Positions 31,571-42,284 are shown, counted from the first letter of the stretch. The stretch: DNA of 64,000 nucleotides from Orientallactaga sibirica (GCA_036365145.1 JAEOAD010000024.1:16258501-16322500), one strand, 5' to 3'. Numbers and translations: made by a program. Notes: generated from the letters alone by a model not told the origin.

Positions 31571-32154
31571 TAAAGTATGATAGGACCAAGATCCCAAGGA
31601 TCTAAAGTATGATAGGACCAAGATCCCAAGGATCTAAAGTATGATAGGACCAAGATCCCAAGGATCTAAAGTATGATAGGACTCAAGATCCCAAGGATCT
31701 AAAGTATGATAGGACTCAAGATCCCAAGGATCTAAAGTATGATAGGACTCAAGATCCCAAGGATCTAAAGTATGATAGGACCAAGATCCCAAGGATCTAA
31801 AGTATGATAGGACTCAAGAGCCCAAGGATCTAAAGTATGATAGGACTCAAGAGCCCAAGGATCTAAAGTATGATAGGACTCAAGAGCCCAAGGATCTAAA
31901 GTATGATAGGACCAAGAGCCCAAGGATCTAAAGTATGATAGGACCAAGATCCCAAGGATCTAAAGTATGATAGGACCAAGATCCCAAGGATCTAAAGTAT
32001 GATAGGACCAAGATCCCAAGGATCTAAAGTATGATAGGACCAAGATCCCAAGGATCTAAAGTATGATAGGACCAAGATCCCAAGGATCTAAAGTATGATA
32101 GGACCAAGATCCCAAGGATCTAAAGTATGATAGGACTCAAGAGCCCAAGGATCT
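31571..32154 (+). repeat. Minisatellite, 18 units of 32-33 bp
   Basis: Unit TAAAGTATGATAGGAC(T)CAAG followed by A(T/G)CCCAAGGATC. Units begin at 31571, 31603, 31635, 31667, 31700, 31733, 31766, 31798, 31831, 31864, 31897, 31929, 31961, 31993, 32025, 32057, 32089 and 32121. Four unit types differ at two sites and occur in runs. The right flank ATCTTGGTCC is the exact complement of GGACCAAGAT within the unit. A 60-codon minus frame with 11-residue repeats exists only where 33-bp units adjoin. Confidence 0.98.
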
Positions 32155-33714
32155 TGGTCCTGGTAAATGCTCTTCTGACTTGTATTGATGGATCTCTTGC
32201 CAGTTTTATGCATTCTCTAAAGAATCCATAGTAAACCCCACGCCCATGGCTGGACAGGTCAGGCTGATTTACTATCCCCCACATCCCCCCACCCCGACAG
32301 TTCCCTCAGCCTTTCTTCTCCTCCTGCTGGCCTGGGAAATCTCACGAGATCTCAGAGCATCTCACGGGAGGGCATAGGCTCTAGGAAACCATTCTCAGGT
32401 GGAAGGCTTCTGTGTATGGTTGAGCTGCAAATGCACTGTACAAAGCCCTCTGGTAAGGGAGCAAATGGTCCTGAAATCCATCTACATTATGTTCATTAAG
32501 TGTGCCTGGAAAGTGGGTGCTCCAGTCTAAAGGAAGGGGGGCAGTGAATTTAGCAGAAAGGCACCTGTCAGCTGGACAAGGTGACATGTCGCTAAGACTT
32601 CCACTCAGGGAGAATAATTTTCTTAATTCTCACAATAGCATCAGAAGGACCTGCAGCGCCTTACCTGAGTGCATCTGCCACCAGCCCTTGCTCAGCTGTA
32701 TCGACTCTGCCCACTGAGAAATGCCCCCTCCTGACTCCAGTGACCTGAATGAAGGGCTTCACAACCTGATTCTGAATTTGAACTCATTACCCCGGGAAGA
32801 CTCAAAATCCCTCCACCCCTGACTTTTTCCAGGATGAAAACAACAGGACTTAGGGATGGGAAACAGGGCAGTGAATTTATAGTTGGGCATATTTTAAAAA
32901 TGAAATCTTTGTGGTAGACCTTGAGGGTCTAACCTAGCCTGGGTTACCCAGTATTACCCACAGAGCCAGGGGAGGGGTGGTGCCAGCTGGCAGCGGTGGG
33001 GAGTGTGAGGAGTTGTTGCAGAGAGTAGATAAAGTCTAGACAAGCACACGGTAAGATATCAGCTGTTATTTTCCTTCAGCCTTGAGGAGGGTGTTTTTAT
33101 ATAAATTAAACAGCCTTGCTTCTTTACCTTCCCACGTGGTGTTTTATGTCACAACTTCTTGAACTGCAACTTTCATAAGCACTTCTTCAAGTATAAAGTA
33201 TCTTTTTAGGTGTGAAATGGAGAATTTTAGAACCACTTTCCTATAGGTCTGAATCCCAAGATCTATGAGGGAGAATGGCTTGGTGATTTTTTTTTTTTCA
33301 TGGTTTAGGCCCGTTTGCAGTTACTGATAGCAGGTACATCTTTTAAAACATTTTCACACTGATATTCTCTTGAGCCTCCCACAGGAATCGATTCAGGTGG
33401 AAATAAGCAAGTCCTTCCATGGGGAAGATAGCTTTGGGAAAGAGTGGCTTCCCCACCCCCAGCTCCTCCCCACATTTTTCTGGTAGTTCCTAACTTGTGT
33501 ATAAACCCAAAAAGGATCTGCCATAGTTATGACTCAGAATCATATGTAGAGAGGGGAACACAAACATGTAAACAAAATACTCAATAGATATGACAAAGTC
33601 ATCAGCTTTCTCTCGCCCAGGAAAACTAAAGCACTGCCATCCCCATACCCTGTTCTAAGACAGAGCCCAGCAGGCCAGGAAAGGACATTCCCCCAGCTCT
33701 GACGTCAAGTAGGT
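32155..33714. other. 1.56-kb single-copy stretch
   Basis: No repeat recognised. An AT-rich TATATAAATTAAA lies at about 33097-33109, and a T-run at 33290-33299. None of the short frames (for example 32381-32587 minus) looks protein-like. Confidence 0.45.
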
Positions 33715-33719
33715 TATGA

Positions 33720-33975
33720 GGCTGGAAGGATGGCTCAGTGGTTGAAGGTGCTTGCTGCACAGGCCTGCCTGCTAGGTTAAGATCCTCAGTACCTATACAA
33801 AGATGGACACACAGTGCCACACAGACGCATCTGGAATCTCAACCCATGTTTGGCAATGGAAGGCAGAGTCAGGAGACTTCTGAAGCTCTTGGTAAAAACA
33901 AGAAGAGAGACCTTGTCTCAAACAAGATGGAAGGAGAGGACCAGAACCTACACACACACACACACACACACACAT
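33720..33975 (+). mobile_element. B3-like SINE with CA tail
   Basis: GGCTGGAAGGATGGCTCAGT, CAGTGCCACACAGACGCATC, AGGAGACTTCTGAAGCTCTT and GACCTTGTCTCAAACAAG, ending in about 12 CA units at 33949-33974. Confidence 0.8.
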
Positions 33976-33987
33976 TCAAAAAGGTGG

Positions 33988-34195
33988 GAGAGGCTGGAGA
34001 GATTGATCAGCAGTTAAAGCACTTGCTTGCAAAGCCTAAAGACTCAGGTTCGATTCCCCAGTATCCACCGAAAGCTGGTGGCACATGCATCTGGAGTTCA
34101 TTTGCAGTGGCTAGAGGCCCTAGCATGCCCATTCTGTCTCTATAGCTGCCTCGTTGTCACTCTCTCAAATAAATGAATAAAGTATTTTTTTAAAG
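33988..34195 (+). mobile_element. B2-superfamily SINE, type A
   Basis: AGGCTGGAGAGATTGATCAG through CAAATAAATGAATAAAGT. Followed directly by a large GGAA tract. Confidence 0.93.
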
Positions 34196-34465
34196 GTGAG
34201 AGATGAGGGAAGGGAGAGAGGGAGGGAGGGAGGGAGGAAAGGAAGGAAGGAAGGAGGGAGGGAGGGAAGGAAGGAAGGAAGGAAGGAAGGAAGGAAGGAA
34301 GGAAGGAAGGAAGGAAGGAAGGAAGGAAGGAAAGAAGGAAAGAAGGAAAGAAGGAAAGAAGGAAAGAAGGAAAGAAGGAAACAAGGAAGGGAAAAGAAAG
34401 GAGGGAGGGGAAGGGGAGAGGAGGGGAGGGGAGGGAGGAAGGAAGGAAGGAAAGAAAGAAAGGAT
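34196..34465 (+). repeat. Polypurine (GGAA)n tract
   Basis: About 270 bases of plus-strand purines. A nearly pure (GGAA)n core lies at about 34265-34330, followed by GGAAAGAA units. It sits at the 3' end of a SINE. Confidence 0.97.
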
Positions 34466-36030
34466 CTCTCTTGTCCCAGAGATGACTGAGTCCAGCACAG
34501 AATTCCCTCAACCTAAAAATGTGGTTTAGAAACAATTAGTGGAGTGAGCCATCCCAGGAAACCGCAAAGACCGCCAGGCAGGTTCCGCTAGAATGCCAGG
34601 TCCACTTCCTTCACACAGGAGAGTCCTGACTCTATCCTCCATGCTAGAGTTCGTTTCACATTCATTTCTAGTATTCTCTCTGAGGGCCTAGACCCTGCTC
34701 ATTCTTCTTCAGGACAGTCAGCAAGGGGAGAAGTCTTGTCTACAGGAAAGCAAAACACAGTGCAGAACCAGCCAAGCCGACTGCCTTCTCCTGCAACCCT
34801 CACTGGTGGCTTTCTCCCCAGGGGCACAGTGCAAAGCTCTCGCAGCTGGGTGTTTTCCTACTTGTGAAACAACATTGTCTTCCCAGCAGAGCAGGACCTC
34901 CGTGATGAATGGTGGCAGAGGGCTAAGGTGGAAGCTGGTTTTGATTGCTTTGATTGCAAGAATCCAGGCATTTCAAATGACCTGCACAGCTTAACTCCTT
35001 CTTTCCCTATCTGTGCTGCAAGAAATGATAGAATCAAAGCAAAAAAAAAATTTTTTTTTATACTCACCACTCAAAACAGAAGATGAAATCATGTTTTTTC
35101 AAGGTATCTGTAACAGTGTAATGAGATTTCCAGCACCTCTTCAAGAAACTATCTTATTACATGAATAATACATTGATATATTTCAGCAAGAAAAGAGATT
35201 CATACAATATAGAACTATTGAGAGTGGAATGAGGTAAACTCATTTTTTACACCTTACATGCTCCCATTTTTCTCCCCAAAGGTAACCAAATTTAGTGAAA
35301 GTGATTCTAGTCATTTTTCTGTGCGTTAAATAAATAACATTTTTTTCCTAAACATGACTTCCTGCCTATTGATTTTATTTTATTTTTTCACTTAACAGTT
35401 CATCTCTGAGGTTCCCCCCTTCCAGGCCAGTGTGTGAGGTCTGCCTCTCTTCTATGACTGTCCTTGCGGTTCATGTGAAAGAAAATTACAATTGTGCCTT
35501 TGTGGCCTAAGAGAAGTTTGAGAAGGAAATGAACTACTTGCTTGGTTTTGGAGTAGCCTTTAAAAAAATTTTAAGTGGTAGTTTGCAAATGCATGCATAA
35601 ATGGTTAGTCATTGAAAAACAACTTAGCAAAAATAAGTCTCATTTCTCCTGCTCCGGGAGGCAGCCTGGCTTCTTGGAATCTGACAAATCTTTCGGAAAA
35701 TTCTTTGGCTCTCTCTCTCTCTCTCTCTTTTTCTCTCTCTTTGTAAATACCTTTGAGAAAGTGGTCAAGTTCAAATACTTTCCAAAATTGATACTGCTGT
35801 ATGTATAAACTATATTATCCTGTGATTCTGTATGTTTTGTCAAAAAAAAAAAATAGAAAACTCACAACTGAGCTGTCAGCTTGATTTTTCTTACCTGTGC
35901 TGACTTATTTCTACCTATCCTGAGTGGCTGGACAATATTTTACTAAGTTAGGTGTCACTGATTGAATCACTCCCTTTATTATGACAAGATCTCTATTATC
36001 ACCTGTGAATGATTATTTTCTTACTTTTAG
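34466..36030. other. 1.56-kb single-copy stretch with a possible old L1 scrap
   Basis: Mostly unrecognised. Around 35270-35430 (CTCCCCAAAGGTAACC, TTTTTTCACTTAACAG) resembles ancient L1 3' sequence, too weak to assign. A (CT)n patch lies at 35709-35743 and an A-run at 35842-35854. Confidence 0.4.
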
Positions 36031-36047
36031 CAAGTGATAGATTCTTT

Positions 36048-36272
36048 TTTCAAAAATATTTTATTTTTATTTATTTAGTTGAGAGCGAGAATGAGGCAGA
36101 GGAAGGGAGAGAGAGAGAAAGAATGGGCGTGCCAGGGCCTCCAGCCACTGCCAACGAACTTCAGATGCATGCGCCACCTTGTGCACCTGGCTTACATGGG
36201 TCCTGGGAATCAAACTGAGGTCCTTTGGCTTTGCAGGCAAGTGCCTTAACCACTAAGCCATCTCTCCAGCTC
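36048..36272 (-). mobile_element. B2-superfamily SINE, type A, with TSD
   Basis: TSD AAGTGATAGATTCTTT at 36032-36047 and AACTGATGGATTCTTT at 36273-36288 (14 of 16). Close to the apparent consensus. Confidence 0.95.
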
Positions 36273-36288
36273 AACTGATGGATTCTTT

Positions 36289-37206
36289 AACCTTTTGAAC
36301 AACCAATTTTCAGTTATTATGCAGAGAGCCAGGCATGGGGGCAGGGGTGAGTTTCCTAGAACCATTTTGTATTTAGGAAAATGAAATAAGCTTGAAGTTT
36401 GAAGGGCAGGCAGGGAAAGGGAACTGACAGTATGCTTCTAACCTCAAGAGCCTACACTTTAAAAAAAAAAAAAGTGTGTTGTACTTTCTTCCTGGGCTTG
36501 AAGAACATGATTATTTTATGTAAGTTTATAATGAATTAGCACAACTCTTTGATCAATGACATCAAAGGCTATTGGCAGTACCAATAATACAGATGTTAGA
36601 AATTTTCACATTGATTAAATGCCTGAGATCAATCAATCTTTCACCAGGCTTTCCCTTCCCTTGCTCCTACGGAATTGCATATGGTTCAGACATGTTCAGA
36701 TCTGATTCACCAGAGCCTCCCTTAAAGGAGAAAGGAGATCTACTCATTGGCAACTACTGGGTTTGAACCCGCCAAAATTGAGAGGGTCATTTCATCAACA
36801 GAAGCACATTGCTTCCTCAAGGAAATTCCGAAACCCAAGTGGTAGTGATACTTAGTCAGAAATGACCGTTATTTAAGGGACTTTCTCATCCCGGCTCTTG
36901 CAGCGCGTGGCAGTTCCTCTGGGTCTGTGGCAGCGCAAGGCCTCGCTCACTCTGCATGCAGAGCACAGACTCTGAATGCGGCTCATGCTCTTGTCCACAT
37001 TCCATTTGTTCAAGTAACTTTTCCAGGGCTTATGCAGTCAGGCCAATTATCTTAGAAACAAGCAATTATAACCACATTCACAGCTCCCTAAAAGGGTGAG
37101 TGCCTTCTAGTAACAATTTCTCATGAAAGAAAAACAGTAATTGAAGGATTGGCAAGGCTATTGCAACAGACCAAGACCTCTGGAAAGATGTTTAGTAGCG
37201 TGTGTG
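36289..37206. other. Single-copy stretch, candidate conserved noncoding DNA
   Basis: About 900 bases with no recognised repeat. It contains a small CpG- and GC-richer patch (36890-36970) and motif words such as AAGCAATTATAACC (37061-37074) and CATTTGTTCAAG. No open frame of note. Conservation cannot be judged here. Confidence 0.35.
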
Positions 37207-37232
37207 ACACACACACACACACACACACACAG
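37207..37232 (+). repeat. (CA)n microsatellite
   Basis: About 13 CA units, not attached to a SINE. Confidence 0.95.
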
Positions 37233-37445
37233 TCCACTTGCTTTCCCACTAGAGAAGTGTTCTATCCAAATCTACTAAATATATTCTATAGGGAACATTG
37301 TAGCTAGCCAGAGAGAAATGATGAGGTTGTGGTTGGCATTCTGGGTTCTGGTCATGCTATAGTCTTCGATACTTATCTGATCACCTCTTGCTGCCATGGT
37401 GTTGCATGTAAGCCCAATGTGAATGTTTGCAAAAATATTGTTCTT

Positions 37446-37682
37446 GGGGCTGGAGAGATGGCTCAGTGGTTAAGGCACTTGCCTGCAAAGCCTAACGACC
37501 TGGGTTTAATTCCCCAGTACCCATGTAAAGCAAGCCACATGCACAGTGAAGTGTTGGAGTTTGTTGGCAGCACCTGGAGGCTCTGTTGCACACCCATTCT
37601 CTCTCTCTCTCTCTCTCTGTTTCTCTTCTATCTATCTCTCTCTCTCTGCTTGCAAATACAGAAATAAAAATATTTTTAAATA
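37446..37682 (+). mobile_element. B2-superfamily SINE, type A
   Basis: GGGGCTGGAGAGATGGCTCA through TTGCAAATACAGAAATAAAA. The body lacks CAAGGTGGCGCATGC, replaced by CAAGCCACATGCACAGTG. Confidence 0.92.
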
Positions 37683-37984
37683 TTGTCATTGAAGAATACA
37701 TGTAGAAGGAAATTTTTCTACTAACCTATGATAAATTGAATCCTTCTGGGAGCTGACTTCATATCTTTATCAATAAAGTATAACACCAGCTCAAGTCAAG
37801 CGATGAAGCAACCAAACTACCCTATAGTCACTACTAGATATACTCTGCTCTAAAAGTCTAGAACAGTCCTTTAGCTCTTACTACTGAATCATTACAATGC
37901 ACATTGACACACACCTACAGCCTGTATGCATATGCTTAAATGTTCATATCATGTTAGTTCGAATTGTCTAAGGCTATTTGTCTA

Positions 37985-38098
37985 GACTGGGTGGTGAATG
38001 CTTTGGGGGTAAGGATTTATCATTATATTCCACAGAAACACAGAATATAAAGCATTGCCCATCATCCACACTCAGTAACTAGTTGCTGAATTGATTAG
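37985..38098 (+). mobile_element. L2-like 3' end fragment
   Basis: CTAGACTGGGTGGTGAATGC, TATATTCCACAGAAACACAG and AGTAACTAGTTGCTGAATTG resemble the very end of L2 (AGTAGGTGCTCAATAAATGTTTGTTGAA). Weak. Confidence 0.4.
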
Positions 38099-38689
38099 CT
38101 ATCACTCTTGATTGGTTTTCAAATACTGGACCTCCGAAATGCCAAATAAATATATACTTTGAGTAGGCTGGTGCAAGCCTTGTCAACAGACATTTGCTTT
38201 TTATCCAAAGAAAAGACATTGTTATTTATGTTCAGTTATGCATTTCCTTTGGAAAAAATAAATGTGGGATATATCCGTATACATAATACACACATAGGTA
38301 CATATGTATACACAAACATGCCAGCATTTGGATCAGGAAACTAAAAAAGCCCAACATTTTGTGGGAGAGGCAGCAGGAATCTAACCTTGTCGCTTTGTTT
38401 TTCATACATCCTACCAGAGTCTTAGGAGAGGGGAGACAAAAGGTAATTGAGCTGGGATTCTGGGGAGGCATTTTGTAAGTGAATAAAAGGCCACCGTGAT
38501 GAGGCCAGTGGCAGAGGGAATTCCCAAACACATCTCCAGAGAATCTGGAGGGAACCTAAACAGAAAGGCTTTCTTTCTCAAAAAAAAAAAAAAAAAATGC
38601 ATGAAATGCTTGATTTAATATTTGCCTCTTCCTGGCTCTGGTGACACCAGGTTTTCTGTTTGGACCTCAGAATTCTGCCACCTGGGCAG

Positions 38690-38790
38690 CGACTCCTCGG
38701 ATGGCTGAGCGGAGACGGAGCGCCATCTACTGGCCGCAGGAGCAAGGCGCGCCGTCGTGCATCACTGAGCGCAGGGCCTCGAAAGAGAAA
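38690..38790. promoter_or_regulatory. Local CpG cluster around a CTCF consensus
   Basis: At least eleven CpG within about 100 bases (CAGCGACTCCTCGG, GCGGAGACGGAGCGCC, AAGGCGCGCCGTCG). The window is otherwise CpG-poor. Too short for a classic CpG island. Retained CpG suggests low methylation in the germ line or recent origin. Confidence 0.5.
38718..38736 (-). promoter_or_regulatory. Perfect CTCF consensus site
   Basis: The minus strand reads CGGCCAGTAGATGGCGCTC and fits all 19 positions of YDRCCASYAGRKGGCRSYV. It lies in single-copy DNA, not in a SINE, and in the only CpG-rich spot of the window. The strongest regulatory-site candidate here. Confidence 0.75.
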
Positions 38791-38979
38791 AAGACAGGCT
38801 ACAAACGCCTCTGAGCACTTCCCCCACTTATCCATGGGAAGAAAATGCAAAGGGAAAAGAACTGGAGACGTTTCCTTAGAAACTCAGGGAGTGGCAGAGG
38901 ATTTGGTTTGTCTGGGGAAGGGGAGAGAACAGACTTGTTTCTGCTTAAATAAGGCCAGCTTTAGAAAAAAGGCTTTGCA

Positions 38980-39160
38980 GGGCTGGAGAGATGGCTTAGC
39001 AGTTAAGGTACTTGCCTGCGAAGCCTAAGGACCCAGGCTCAGTTTCCAAGAAGCCGTATAAGCCAGATACATAAGGTGGTGCATGCGTCTAGTGTTCATT
39101 TGCAATGTCAAGAGGCCCTGGCTTTCTCTCTCTCTCTAATAAATAAATACATTTAAAAAG
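38980..39160 (+). mobile_element. B2-superfamily SINE, type A
   Basis: AGGGCTGGAGAGATGGCTTA through CTAATAAATAAATACATTTA. The CT stretch is short. Confidence 0.92.
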
Positions 39161-39179
39161 CAGGGAGGGCTTTGCTAGG

Positions 39180-39525
39180 TGTTGCAATCAGGTTTTCATT
39201 GCTGGCAGAAATCACCCGACCAAGAGCAGCTTTGGGGGAAAAAAGGGATTATTTTGCTTACAGACTTAAGGGGAAGGTCCATGATGGCAGGGGAAACGAT
39301 GGCATGAGCAAAGAGTGGACATCACCTCCTGGCCAACATCAAGTGGACAACAGGAACAGGGGAGTGTGCCAAACACTGACAACAGGACACTGGCTATAAC
39401 ACCTATAAGCCCGCCCCCAACAATACACTGCCCCAGGAGGTGTTAATTCCCAAATCTCCATCAGCTGGGAACCTAGCATTCAGAATACCTAAATTTATGG
39501 GGGTCCCCTGAATCAAACCACCACA
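39180..39525 (-). mobile_element. MaLR-type solo LTR with 5-bp TSD
   Basis: 346 bases. On the minus strand it starts TGTGGTGGTTTGATTCAG and ends GATTGCAACA, giving the TG...CA ends of an LTR. The flanking 5-bp repeats are CTAGG (39175-39179) and CTAGA (39526-39530). The minus strand has TAAGCAAAATAATCC where a polyadenylation signal should be (AATAAT). No internal viral sequence, so probably a solo LTR. I recall this LTR as abundant in jerboa DNA. Confidence 0.85.
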
Positions 39526-39530
39526 CTAGA

Positions 39531-39784
39531 CTTTCTCCTCCACCCCCCCAGCCGTAATAATGAGGTCGCTCGATATGTGGAGCCCAGGCGATGACCTGAA
39601 TCAAAGGGACACTGGCCCAGGACTCATTAGATTGGCTGTGTTCTTCTATCTGGAAGAAAAAGACAGCCCCATCTTCCTCTATGTTCCAGGCTTCTTCCGG
39701 TCTGAGGGAGAGCCTTGCTCAGGTCACTTCCTCTACCACAACTAATCAAGGACTGGCTCTTCGTGAAGTGCCAGTGCACCCCAC
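39531..39784. other. Single-copy sequence, nothing recognised
   Basis: Short unique stretch. A 61-codon frame (39560-39745) has no domain. Confidence 0.4.
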
Positions 39785-39821
<37 letters not shown>

Positions 39822-39848
39822 GCATGCACATGCACACACACACACACA
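39785..39848 (+). repeat. CA-rich microsatellite, interrupted
   Basis: CA units interrupted by TCG, CGCATG and ATG words over about 64 bases. Confidence 0.93.
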
Positions 39849-39849
39849 T

Positions 39850-40312
39850 GAGCGTGCACCTCAGAAAACCTCTCGTGCTCACCTAACAGCCTTTGTTGAT
39901 TTCTGAGGAGGGTGAGACAGTGTACCACAGGCGGGCACCCTTTGGGCAGTAGCTACAGAATGACCACTGGGAAGTCTCCATTGCAAGCATAGCAAAGCCA
40001 GAACTCACTTCAGGATCCAAATTAGGAAGAGTTTCTCAGCTCCCATGTTGGAAGCATAGTACAACTTTCCATGACGTTTCGGGAATGGGACTGTTTAAAT
40101 GAGAAGCGGCTGACAGAAAGCACCGTGACTCCAATTCGAGGCTGTGACATGAACACAGCCATTTCCTCCATGTTTTCAGGCAGCTCTTGCCCATCACTCC
40201 TGACTTGGAGACCTGAAGCCAGCCAGGTCACCCACTTCTGCCTTGGAGAGCCCCAAGAATGCATCTCCAAGGATGGCACTTCTAAGTCTTGGGGCAGCTA
40301 TCTCCAAAATAC
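39850..40312. other. Single-copy sequence, no gene seen
   Basis: No repeat recognised. Frames on opposite strands (40022-40279 minus, 40071-40334 plus) overlap almost fully, so neither is favoured. Confidence 0.4.
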
Positions 40313-40324
40313 GAGAATCTTTTT

Positions 40325-40552
40325 ATTTTTTTAACTCTTTAGATTTTATTTATTTATTTGAGAGAGAGAAAGAGGTATAGAGACAGAAAGAATGGGTGTG
40401 CAAGGGCCTTCAGCCACTGCACACAAAAGTCCAGAAGCATGCTCCTCTTTGTGCATCTGGCTTACATGGGTACTGGGGAATTGAACCTGGGTCCTTAGGC
40501 TTCACAGGCAAATGCCTTATCTTCTAAGCCATCTCTCCAGCCGCCCCCCCGT
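40325..40552 (-). mobile_element. B2-superfamily SINE, type A, with TSD
   Basis: TSD GAGAATCTTTTT at 40313-40324 and 40553-40564. The start end carries an odd C-run (GCCGCCCCCCC, about 40540-40550), where other copies have AGCCC. Confidence 0.93.
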
Positions 40553-40609
40553 GAGAATCTTTTTTAAAGGGAGAAGAAAACACATGCTTTCTCTTTCGCT
40601 ATGCATGTG

Positions 40610-40960
40610 GGAAAGGGTGCGTGTGTATGAAGTTGCACGTATGTGTCTGGATGGACGTGTATGTGTGTGTGTGCATGCATGTGCATGCGTGTGTGTGTGT
40701 GTGCACATGCATGTGGCGGCAAGAGGACAACTTTGGGTGTTACCCACAGGAACACAGTCCACCTTCTTTGAGATAACATCTCACAGACATGGATCTCACA
40801 AATCAGTTACACTGGCTGGTCACGGAGCCCCAGGGAACCTCCTGTCTCCACCTCCCCAGCGCTGAGATCCTGTGCTTGGCGTGTGACATGAGTGGTGGGA
40901 ACCGAACTCAGATCCTCATGGAAGCCAGAGCTTTGTTGACTGAGCGTTCTCTCCAGGGGA
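40610..40960 (-). mobile_element. B3-like SINE with GT-rich tail
   Basis: Reverse-complement copy. The left side is a GT/GCAT-rich tract at 40615-40715 (complement of the CA tail). The body includes GAACCGAACTCAGATCCTCA (complement of the B-box) and ends GCGTTCTCTCCAGGGG. Confidence 0.8.
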
Positions 40961-41186
40961 AACATATATTTTCCAAATGACTTAATGACTGTTTTCTGAA
41001 AAATGAGGCAGGGAATGCTACATCTGATTAATCGTAGGTTATGTCTCAGGGTCAGACTTCTAACTCGGGCTTCAGAGAAGGGGAGTGAGTACTCAGCAGT
41101 GCCTTGCATTTGAAAGCTCAGCCTGCCACGATGGATCCGCAAGGGAAGCAGCTTGGAAAAGACTGAGGAGGCTCTGTGGGCCTCTT

Positions 41187-41358
41187 CTCTTTTCTTTTTT
41201 TTTTTCTTTTGTCTGGTTTTTCAAGGTAAGGTCTCACTCTGGCTCAAGCTGACCTGGAATTCACTCTGTAGTCTCAGGGTGGCCTCGAACTCACAGTGAT
41301 CCTCCTCCCTCTGCCTCCTGAGTGTTGGGATTAAAGTTGTGCGCCACCATGACCGGCT
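41187..41358 (-). mobile_element. B1-like SINE
   Basis: T-rich tail with C interruptions, then AAGGTAAGGTCTCACTCTGG through GCGCCACCATGACCGGCT. Confidence 0.93.
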
Positions 41359-41925
41359 TCTTGCTGGTGCCTGGATTGCTGTAATCTGTATGCTCTTGTC
41401 TCACGGACTCCTCACACTTTTTCCCTCATCTTGAACTTTACACATATAAATGCTTTTGCTGATTTCAATTCTGGTTTCATACTGTTGCTTTTTGGCATAT
41501 ATTTGAATGTTCAAGCACCTGGAATATAAAGGAGTAAAATGCATGGTAAATTTGGGGGGGGGGGATGAAATTCATAAATGGATATTACGAGTGTTTACCT
41601 GGTTGACATGACTTCTGAACTAGGATCTATACCGCTCCAGAACGAATTAGTCCCTAGCATATGCACTGTATGTCTGGGCTCAGTATCTCTTGCCTCTTGC
41701 TGTTCCTGATAGACACAAATCTAGAGATAAGTGGATGCTCCAGACTCCACGTTGTGGCAGAATGTTCTTGAATGAAGCCTGGGTCTCTCTGAAGTACCAG
41801 CCAGTCGGAAGAAGACAATGTACACCTCCAGTGGGTTTTCAGTTGGTGGCAGAAAGGACACAGTTAAGTTCAGAGCTGGCGTCCTCCAACCTGACACTGC
41901 ATTTACAGCCTCACTCTAGGCCCTC
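41359..41925. other. Single-copy sequence, nothing recognised
   Basis: A G-run of ten lies near 41555. The open frame at 41690-41965 is unsupported. Confidence 0.4.
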
Positions 41926-41929
41926 ATTT

Positions 41930-42055
41930 CATCTGTGCAATAACCCTGTGACTTACCATCTTTAACCCATAAGAAAAGTGAGACAGAATAATGCCCACGT
42001 CCTGATCCAAAGTTACAAGGAAGCGGGGCTAGGCATTGAATTTGGGAAGCTATTC
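41930..42055 (-). mobile_element. MIR-like SINE fragment
   Basis: CAATAACCCTGTGACTTACC, AACCCATAAGAAAAGTGAGA and GCGGGGCTAGGCATTGAATT are the complement of the MIR core and 3' part in order. Confidence 0.6.
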
Positions 42056-42194
42056 TAGCCAAGAACGAAAGCAACTTATGCCAAATATGGAAGCAAACAA
42101 CCAGTACCATCCAATCCTATTATGTGTCCCTTGGACGACAGGGTAAGACTGAGTCAGTAGGAACTTAAAAGAAAGGCAGATTGCTGAGCACTTT

Positions 42195-42282
42195 AAGAAG
42201 AACCACTGTCTCTCTCTCGCTTTCTCTCTCTCCCTCTCTCTCTCAAAATAAAAAAAAAAATTAAATTAAAAAAAAAAAGCAA
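42195..42282 (+). mobile_element. B2-superfamily SINE tail remnant
   Basis: Only a CT stretch and A-rich tail (TCTCGCTTTCTCTCTC..CTCAAAATAAAAAAAAA). Probably a strongly 5'-truncated copy. Confidence 0.6.
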
Positions 42283-42284
42283 AA

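Larger units (their letters stand above)
38099..38974. other. Single-copy stretch with a CpG-rich core
   Basis: No repeat recognised except an A-run at 38580-38597. The CpG cluster and CTCF consensus near 38690-38790 are listed separately. Frames across it on both strands (38578-38850 minus, 38660-39028 plus) are mutually exclusive and unsupported. Confidence 0.45.

Noticed and set aside
31765..31947. 60-codon frame with an 11-residue repeat
   Set aside because: Arises where several 33-bp minisatellite units happen to be adjacent. The 32-bp units on either side break the frame.
31571..32154. CRISPR-like array
   Set aside because: Units are adjacent with no unique spacers and the host DNA is clearly mammalian. 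It is a minisatellite.
33090..33110. TATA-like promoter (TATATAAATTAAA)
   Set aside because: An isolated AT-rich word with no initiator, CpG context or downstream exon. Common by chance.
38578..39028. Exon of a gene across the CpG pocket
   Set aside because: Frames exist on both strands but show no domain. The plus frame runs into a SINE. The CTCF motif explains the CpG pocket better.
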